64,000 nucleotides of DNA from positions 65,530 to 129,529 of the forward strand of contig CAVPFC010000034.1 of the NCBI GenBank assembly GCA_963703605.1. Reading direction: 5' to 3'. Shown piece after piece: positions 58,206-64,000 of this stretch (position 1 is its first letter; every line of letters starts with the position of its first letter). A program made the translations under genes and the position numbers. The DNA comes from DASXKD01 sp963703605 (GTDB lineage Bacteria > Actinomycetota > Actinomycetes > Streptosporangiales > Streptosporangiaceae). The notes beneath the pieces were generated by a model. That model made no database searches. It had not been told where the DNA came from and was given only the letters and a program-made list of their open reading frames with translations.

Positions 58206-58317
58206 TCCGGCGCGTGTGGGCAGCAACGCCCTCGCCGGCGACCTGGACGCCGCCCGGCAGCAGCTCACCCTCATCAACGGCACCCCCCGCAACCGCACCC
58301 GCAAGGAACAGTCATGA
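58206..58317 (+). pseudogene. C-terminal tail of a gene upstream of the transposon ATPase
   Basis: High GC returns. The frame ends DLDAARQQLTLINGTPRNRT and RKEQS, with its stop overlapping the ATPase start (ATGA). It may be the end of the transposase of the same transposon. Confidence 0.45.
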
Positions 58318-59225
58318 CTGAAAAGCTCCAGGCCCACTACGGGTTCACCCGGATGCCATTCGGCCGGGACCTGGCCCCCGGCATGCTGCACCGGCACGCC
58401 GCCCACAACGAGGCCTGCGCCCGGATCACCTGGTGCATCGCCGAACGGGCCATCGGGGTGATAACCGGCGAAGTCGGCGCCGGCAAGACGGTCTCCGTCC
58501 GCACCGTCCTGGCCGGCCTCGATGCCTCCCGGCACACCATCATTAACCTGCCGAATCCGATGATCGGCATCCGGGGCCTGCACGAGATGATCGTCGCGAC
58601 CTTCGGCGGCCAGCCCGACCGCAGCTACTCCCGGCTCACCGCCCAGGCCTCCGCCATCCTCGCCGCCGAGCGCGACGAGCGCGGCAAGACCCCCGTCCTG
58701 GTCATCGACGAGGCCCATTTGCTGCGGTATGAGCAGCTTGAGACGATACGGATGCTCACCAACCACAACCTCGACGCCGACTCCCCGCTCGCCTGCCTGC
58801 TCATCGGCCAGCCCACCCTGCGGCGCACCATGAAGCTCGCCGTGCTCGCCGCCCTCGAGCAGCGCACCGCGCTGAGATACGCGATGCCGCCGATGACCAG
58901 CCAGGAAACCAGCAGCTACATCAGCCACCACCTCAAGCTCGCGGGCCGGTCGGACCCCCTTTTCAGCGATGTGGAGCACCCCGAGTTTGGTGGAGACTCG
59001 ATTCTCCCCAGATGCTCTTGTCTGGGTGGGCCGTTGTCTTCCACGGTACCGCCGCCTGGCGGAACCACGGTCTGATCATTCTTCCGCTTTTGTTTTATCG
59101 AACATCTGTCCAGCTGCGCTGTCCAGCTGCCCCGCCTGGTGGCGGGCTGCGCCCGCCAGGCCGCCCCGGGGGGTTGGGCATCTCCTCGTCGGGCACCCCG
59201 CATTGCGCCGCGGGTTCCCCGGGCT

Positions 59226-59456
59226 GGTCAAGGGTGACGCTTCAGCGTCATCGCCTGCGACGCTGGAGGCGCCCTTGACCTGGGCGGGGGTTCTGTGGCA
59301 CCCGTCGCGCGGCCGGCGAGGAGATGCCCGCCTGCCGCCGCACCCGTCTTGACCTGCCGGGGCATCTCTGAGGAGGGCCGGGGTCCGGGGCGGAGCCCCG
59401 GCGGGTGCGGGCGGAGCCCGCCTGGGTAATGAGCGGCGGCCATCGCCGCCTCCTTC
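59226..59456 (-). ncRNA. Structured palindromic element, copy A (IS3 3' side)
   Basis: Closing stem GGTCAAGGG (59226-59234) with CCCTTGACC (59272-59280) encloses two hairpins: TGACGCT-TC-AGCGTCA and CGCCT...AGGCG. Upstream on the minus strand are hairpins GCGGGC/GCCCGC and CGGGGC/GCCCCG. The leader AAGGAGGCGGC...GCCGCCGCT lies at 59431-59456. Outside arms GGGCATCTCCTCG (59176-59188) and its complement (59317-59329) add a longer stem. Whether it is transcribed is not known. Confidence 0.5.
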
Positions 59457-59947
59457 TGGTGGCCGGCGGGGCCTGCTGCCCGGGCCCCGGGCGGGGACCT
59501 GGCCGAGTGTGCCGTCGCGCCAGGCCTGCTCGTATTCGCCCGGCGGGCGGCCCCCGGTGCGCCGCATGACCCGGGCGGTGTTGTACCAGCTGGCCCATTC
59601 GCTGGTGGCGGCCTCCACCTGGGCGGGGGTTTCCCATGGCCCCAGGTGGTCGGTGACCTCGGTTTTGTACAGGCCGATGATGCTCTCGGCCAGCGCGTTG
59701 TCATAGGAATCCCCGACCGTTCCGACCGACGGCGCGATGCCCGAGGCGGCCAGCTCGGCGCCGTAGCGGATGGACAGGTACTCCGCGGGTTCAAGGAGTC
59801 GTCGCAACAGTGCCGGTAGATTGACCTGTTCCTCGATAACCATACGCGGCAGCCGGCCTCGGGCGGGGGTGCCGCGCGGGGGGCCGGGGCAGGCCTTGCT
59901 GCCTGGCCCTTGGTTCCTGCCGCCCAGGGGCCGCAGTGGTCTCCGGG

Positions 59948-60068
59948 GTCAAGGCCGGCCGCAGGGCCGTCGCCGCAGGCGATGCGCAGGCAGCCTTGAC
60001 GCCGGAGGGGCGGCCCCGTAGGCTGCGGCACCCCTCCGGGAATCAGCGGCGGCGCCAGCCGCCTCCTT
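59948..60068 (-). ncRNA. Structured palindromic element, copy B (IS30 3' side)
   Basis: Closing stem GTCAAGGC (59948-59955) with GCCTTGAC (59993-60000) encloses hairpins CGGCC...GGCCG and TCGCC-gca-GGCGA. Upstream on the minus strand is the hairpin CGGAGGGG...CCCCTCCG, and the leader AAGGAGGCGGC...GCCGCCGCT at 60045-60068, 17 bases after the transposase stop. Same order of parts as copy A with different paired bases. Confidence 0.5.
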
Positions 60069-60084
60069 TATCCCCCTCCGCCGG

Positions 60085-61462
60085 TCAGGCAGCGGCGTCG
60101 TCCAGGAACTCCTCCAGCGCTTCTGCCGGGGTCTTCCAGCCGAGCGTCTTGCGGGGGCGGCCGTTGAGGGCGGCGGCGACGGCGGCCAGGTCGCCGGGGC
60201 CGTGGCGGCTCAGGTCGGTGCCCTTGGGGAAGTACTGGCGCAGCAGGCCGTTGGTGTTCTCGTTGGTGCCGCGCTGCCAGGGGCTGTGCGGGTCGCAGAA
60301 GTAGATCTCGATGCCGGTGTCGATGCGCAGCTGGGCGTGGCCGGCCATCTCCGCGCCCTGGTCCCAGGTCAGCGAGCGGCGCAGCTGGGCGGGCAGCGTG
60401 GTGATCGTGGCGGCGATCGCGTCCCGGACCGCCTCGGCGCCGTGGCCGGCCAGCGCCGGGCCGTTCTTGGCCCGGGGGCTGGTCCCGTGGCCTTCCATCG
60501 GGGGCAGGTGCAGCAGCATCGTGAACCGGGTCGTGCGCTCGACCAGGGTGCCGATCGCCGAGCTGTTCAGCCCCACGATCAGGTCGCCCTCCCAGTGCCC
60601 GGGCACCGCCCGGTCCGCGGCCTCGGCAGGCCGCTCGCTGATCATGATCTCGGGCGTGACGAACTTCTTGCCGCGGCCGCGGGTGCGCGCCCGGGGGACG
60701 CGCAGCGCCCGGCCGGTGCGCAGGCACGCCGTCAGCTCGCGTCGCAGCGCGCCGCGGCCCTGGACGTACAGGGCCTGGTAGATCGCCTCGTGCGAGACCC
60801 GCATGGACTCATCATCAGGGAAGTCGATCCGCAGCCGGTTCGCGATCTGCTCCGGGCTCCACGACCTGGCCCAGCGCCGGTCCGCCCGGCGGCCGTGCCG
60901 GCGCCCGATCCAGCGCACATCCGGGCCCGGCACAGCTGCGCCATCCGGCCTGGTGATCGTGCCGGCGAGCCGGTCTTGCACGTACTCCCGCAGAGCCCGG
61001 TTCGCAGCGAGCTTCGCGATCTTCGGGCGGCGTGCCCGCCGATCCGCGTGCCACTGGGCCGCCGTGGCCCGGTACTCCAGCCGGCCGCCCCGGGTCGCGG
61101 CGTTGCGGCGCAGCTCCCGCGAGATCGTCGACGGCGACCGGCCCGTACGCCTGGCGATCTCCCGGACCCCGCACCCCCGCGACGCGCAAGATCGCGATCT
61201 CCTCCCGCTCCGCGAACGACAAGTACCGCCCCGACAGCGGGGCCAGGCTGACCGGCCGGATCCCGCCGCTGTCACGGAACCACCGCGTACCAACCGCCGG
61301 AGACACGCCAGCCTCAATGCCGGCGTCCTCACTCGACATTCCCCTGGCGATCGCCACCCAGAACCGCTGCCGGTCCTCCCGCCTGGCCACCGGAGGCCGC
61401 CCCGGCGAACGCATCGCCGACCGCCCCGTCGCGGCTGCTGCCCATCCTCGTGGCCGTCCCAT
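60085..61462 (-). CDS. IS30-family transposase, apparent one-base insertion
   Basis: About 458 residues over two frames. First: SPGRPPVARREDRQRFW and LSGRYLSFAEREEIAIL. After a change near 61180 in a C run: GVREIARRTGRSPSTISREL (helix-turn-helix), GHWEGDLIVGLNSSAIGTLV (first Asp), LTWDQGAEM (second Asp), YFCDPHSPWQRGTNENTNGL (catalytic Glu). One surplus base restores a single frame. Catalytic residues are all present. Confidence 0.9.
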
Positions 61463-62136
61463 TCACCCACCTCCACATCGAGGTGTTGCGACGACCGGTT
61501 GAATTCGCCCTCGCTGCCGGCGTCGCTGTGGTGGATCAGCCCGGCCACCTTGACGCCCTGGCGGGCGCGGTAGGTGACCGCCATCACCAGCGCGTCCAGC
61601 ACCAGGCCGGTGCTGTGGTGCGCCGCGGTGCGCCACCCGGCGATCAGCCGGGAGAACGCGTCGATGACGAACGCGGTATAGGCGGTGCCCGCCCGGGTGG
61701 CCACGAAGGTGAAGTCCACCACCCACAGCCGGTCCGGGGCGGGCGGCGCGAAGTCCCGGTTCACCAGGTCCGCCGGCCGGTCCTGCGACGGGTCGGATAC
61801 CGTGGTCCGCGGCTTCTTCCACCCGCCGCGGCGCACCCCGCGCAGCCCCAGCTTGCGCATCAGCCGCTCCACGGTGCACCGGGCCGCCGCGATGCCCTCG
61901 CGGTTGAGCTGGTCCCACACCTTCCAGGCGCCGTACCGCTCCCCGCTGTCCTTATAGACCCGCAGGATCTGCTTCTCCAGCGCGGCATCACGGACCGCCC
62001 TGCGCCGACGGCGGCCGCGCCCGCGCCGCGTAGTACCCCGACGGCGAGATGCGCACGCCGGCCTGGCGCAGCGCCCGGCAGATCGGCTCGACCCCGAACT
62101 GGTCCCGGAAGGCCTCGACGAAGGCCACCACCAGGG

Positions 62137-62451
62137 CTACCGGTGGTCGAGCTCGGCCGCGAAAAAAGCGCTCGCCGTCCGCAAGATCGCGTTGACCCGG
62201 CGAAGCTCAGCGTTCTCCCGCTCCAGCGCCCGGATCCGCGCCGCGTCCGCCGCCGATGCCCCGGGCCGCATCCCCCGGTCGATCTGCACCTGCTTAGCCC
62301 AGCCGCGCAGCGTGTCCGCTTTGATCCCCAGCTCGCCGCCCACCTTCCGGCAGGCAGCCGTCACGCTGGCCTCCTGATCCTTGACCAGGTCCAGCACCAG
62401 CCGGACCGCCCGGTCACGCAGCTCGTCCGGATACTTCCGTGCTGCTCCCAT
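62137..62451 (-). CDS. IS3 OrfA
   Basis: 104 residues. Helix-turn-helix (KYPDELRDRAVRLVL, LGIKADTLRGWAKQ) and a leucine-zipper-like coil (ALERENAELRRVNAIL). Ends just before orfB, joined by a slippery site. Confidence 0.93.
   Translation of the reverse strand: MGAARKYPDELRDRAVRLVLDLVKDQEASVTAACRKVGGELGIKADTLRGWAKQVQIDRGMRPGASAADAARIRALERENAELRRVNAILRTASAFFAAELDHR
62161..62167 (-). other. Predicted -1 frameshift site TTTTTTC
   Basis: On the minus strand six T followed by C lie 30 bases before the orfA stop. The orfB frame (ALVVAFVEAFRD) is at -1, as expected for OrfAB fusion in IS3 elements. Confidence 0.65.
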
Positions 62452-62698
62452 CGTCCCACTCTCCCGTGGATTGAGAGCCTCCACAAAACCCGGGGCGATT
62501 CAATGACGCAGCCTCTTTGATCCACACCACCTCCCGGGGCTACCCCCGCGCGGTCAACAACCTGGCCATCCAGGCGCTCGTCGCCACCTACGCCGCCGGC
62601 AAATCCATCGTCGACGAGCAAGCCACCCGATCCGCCATCACCGAAGTCACCGACACCTGACCGGCGCCTCGCCCACGACCACCAGCACCACCACAACC

Positions 62699-62731
62699 AA
62701 AGCCCCGCAGCCACACCGGCTGCGGGGCTTT
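62699..62731 (+). terminator. Terminator of the transposon ATPase gene
   Basis: Perfect 14-bp stem, AAAGCCCCGCAGCC with GGCTGCGGGGCTTT, 5-base loop, 38 bp after the ATPase stop. Confidence 0.85.
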
Positions 62732-62789
62732 CTCGCGTCACAACCTCGGCAACGCGAACGCCTCCTACGTCGGCATCTTCAGCGCCGGG

Positions 62790-63011
62790 CAACACCTTAA
62801 TCCGGTGGAGGGGATCTGGTCGGTGCTCAAGGGCGGCGTGCTGGCCAACCTCGCCGTCGCCAGCTTCGCCCACCTGGTCCAGGTCATCCGGCACGGCCTG
62901 AAGAAGATCCAGTACCGGCCCGGCCTCATCGAAGGCTGCCTCGCCGGAACAGGGCTGGCCCTGGAACCAGGTGAAACACCCAACAGACATCACGAATTAA
63001 AGGTCTTTTAA
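62790..63011 (+). pseudogene. C-terminal fragment of an IS630-family transposase
   Basis: LNPVEGIWSVLKGGVLANLA with the catalytic Glu region, then GLKKIQYRPGLIEGCLAGTG. The first two thirds of the enzyme are absent. Another relic in this insertion hot spot. Confidence 0.78.
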
Positions 63012-64000
63012 TGGCAGAGCTGCATTGCCGCTGTCAGGAAAGCGGTCGATTCATCGCAGCGCGTAATCGATAAGGTCGCTCACGCTCTTGAGCAAGGGTA
63101 ACGCTGCGTCACGGTCACTGGTTACGGCCAGCACGCGAGATCCGCCGATATCTCAAGTCCGCTTTGGGGTGTCTCCCATGTAGCTTTACGGGCCTTTGAG
63201 CTGCGTGGTGGACGCGTTATCTTAAGTGGTGTCTACGACGCAGCGGAAGCGATTAGACCCACGTGACCTGCGTCTATCCCCTTGTCGCTGCGCTTTTGAG
63301 TTCTGAGCCGCGCCGAGAACCTCACGTCAGCGACATGTCTCCGATGCAAAAACCCCTCATGACCAGGGCTTATACAAAATGGACTTAAGATAACCGCCGT
63401 TAGGTATGGCCGCTGTCTCAAACTCGGCAAGAGCGGCGACCGTACAGATCATTCGGATCTGGGTGCAGCATCGGCGACAGACGACCCTGACGCGACCTCC
63501 CATATCGGGCGGTACAGGTTCGTCCTGAGTCGGTACGGCCAGGGGGCAGCTCTGAGAACCACGCCGCCGGCACGCGGGGCGGGCTGGTTCTGTAGGTGAG
63601 TTTTGAATCCAGTTATCGGTGAGTTGTTGATCTTGGGGATCTTTTGTCGTTGAGAGCTGACTCCGCTTTCTCGCGTGCGGGACCTTCCCCGGGGCGGTGA
63701 GGACGGCGGCTCGGCACCTGGCTGGCTCTGGGGTGAGTTCTGGATCCAGATCCTGAGTTCTGGCCCGACCGCGGATCCTGCGCGGGAATCCCTTGATCGC
63801 CCAAGACCGCTGGAGCCGGGCGGGCCAGTTCAGCTAGATCGGCTCGCCGAGGTCTCGCGACATCCAGCCGGGCGTGTCGAAGCGCACGGCCGGATCGCCG
63901 GCCAGCGCTGCAGGTGCGTCTCAAGGTTCTCGAGCTGGGCGGGTCCGATCTGCCGCTCCATTGACCGCGCAGCTCATCGAAGATCGCCTCGCCTTGGTGC
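63012..64000. other. Region without recognisable genes
   Basis: Nearly 1 kb of moderate GC. Short open frames (for example 63233-63430 and 63613-63924, both minus) show no recognisable domains. It holds a pair of inverted repeats and a pair of imperfect direct repeats, GTGAGTTYTGRATCCAG at about 63596 and 63732. Confidence 0.5.
63216..63394. repeat. 12-bp inverted repeat pair, small mobile-element-like
   Basis: GTTATCTTAAGT (63216-63227) and its exact complement (63383-63394) enclose 155 bp with no coding potential. Could be a MITE-like relic or the ends of a recombinase target. Confidence 0.4.

Larger units (their letters stand above)
59784..61509 (-). mobile_element. IS30-family insertion sequence inside IS3 orfB
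   Basis: Terminal inverted repeats: 59790-59809 (TTCAAGGAGTCGTCGCAACA) and the complement of 61484-61503 (TTCAACCGGTCGTCGCAACA), 17 of 20 matching. A 3-bp duplication, GAG on the gene strand, flanks it (59781-59783, 61510-61512). Element length 1726 bp. Confidence 0.85.
59076..62136 (-). pseudogene. IS3 OrfB transposase, interrupted by IS30 element and a frameshift
   Basis: N-terminal part (61513-62136): FVEAFRDQFGVEPICRALR, a frame change near 62015, then YKDSGERYGAWKVWDQLNR and LWVVDFTFVATRAGTAY with a catalytic Asp, and LIHHSDAGS with the second. C-terminal part (59076-59783): YLSIRYGAELAASGIAPS, VGDSYDNALAESI with the catalytic Glu region. Joining at the 3-bp repeat reads SDAGSEYLSIRYG without loss. 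The C-terminal frame runs on through palindromic DNA to 59076, probably beyond its original stop. Confidence 0.87.
58972..62502 (-). mobile_element. IS3-family insertion sequence, itself interrupted
   Basis: Ends begin TG: left TGGAGCACCCCGAGTTTGG, right (complement) TGAATCGCCCCGGGTTTTG, both then reading TGGAG-CTC. A 3-bp target duplication ATG flanks it (58969-58971, 62503-62505). It carries orfA, orfB and a 360-bp palindrome-rich stretch next to the left end. Length without the inner element is about 1.8 kb, longer than usual for the family. Confidence 0.9.
58314..62660 (+). pseudogene. Transposon AAA ATPase (ExeA/TniB-like) split by an IS
   Basis: The left part (58314-58971) holds Walker A GEVGAGKTVSV and Walker B VLVIDEAHLLRYEQ, with VATFGGQPDRS between them. 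The right part (62506-62660) continues SLIHTTSRGYPRAVNNLAIQ to EVTDT and stop. Removing 58972-62505 leaves exactly 813 bases, 270 residues, in frame. Such ATPases act as target-selection partners of transposases. A strong terminator follows. Confidence 0.88.

Noticed and set aside
58110..59075. 321-residue ATPase extending into the IS3 element
   Set aside because: The last residues are read from IS3 end sequence; the true C terminus lies at 62506-62660.

Overview
The window is high-GC actinobacterial DNA. The gene content (nucleoside-salvage cluster, CU044_5270-type lipoprotein-like gene paired with an ECF sigma factor, DUF1918, CMRxHG lipoprotein, fused B12 genes) suggests a mycelial actinomycete near Streptosporangiales; that placement is inference. 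Roughly 1-56.3 kb is one continuous, gene-dense actinobacterial stretch. From 56.33 kb to the end the composition breaks into a mosaic of gene fragments, nested insertion sequences and unrecognised DNA.

Layout. 1-3.7 kb: two tandem paralogous HAMP-GAF-HisKA kinases. 3.7-19.5 kb: a divergent nucleoside uptake and salvage locus. On the minus strand are a BMP-type lipoprotein, ABC ATPase, two permeases, purine nucleoside phosphorylase and a phospho-sugar mutase. On the plus strand are cytidine deaminase, thymidine phosphorylase, adenosine deaminase, deoxyribose-phosphate aldolase, a bifunctional-nuclease-domain protein and two aldehyde dehydrogenases. Nucleosides are imported, cleaved, and the (deoxy)ribose phosphates go to aldolase and mutase. 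19.5-33 kb: SIMPL protein, PhyH dioxygenase, a TetR/enoyl-CoA hydratase pair with two clear operators, an alpha/beta hydrolase, a lipoprotein with a small membrane protein, a NarL-type two-component system, acyl-CoA synthetase, MFS exporter, MOSC protein, upp, an eRF1-like protein and DUF1918. 33-46 kb: GH3 hydrolase, SCO1-like protein, amidohydrolase, SDR, sigma factor with its partner, TetR, a decayed hydrolase and a secreted HExxE protein. 46.3-56.3 kb: a minus-strand cobalamin operon with many fusions (cbiD fragment, cobL, cbiG-cobJ, ferredoxin, cobH, cbiX, bluB-cobT, cysG-cobA-cobU, cobS), nearly all overlapping by 4 bases.

56.3-64 kb: after a truncated cbiD come about 800 bp of lower-GC unrecognised DNA, a methyltransferase fragment, a lactonase-like fragment, and an AAA ATPase gene of a transposon. 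That ATPase gene is split by an IS3-family element, which is itself split by an IS30-family element. Removing each element with one copy of its 3-bp duplication restores the host reading frame exactly. Both elements carry, at the 3' side of their transposase genes, a similar three-way-junction fold.

Many otherwise intact genes contain single-base indels in G/C runs (purine nucleoside phosphorylase alone has four). These look like sequence errors rather than decay, except for the hydrolase at 43.3-44.9 kb, which looks truly dead.
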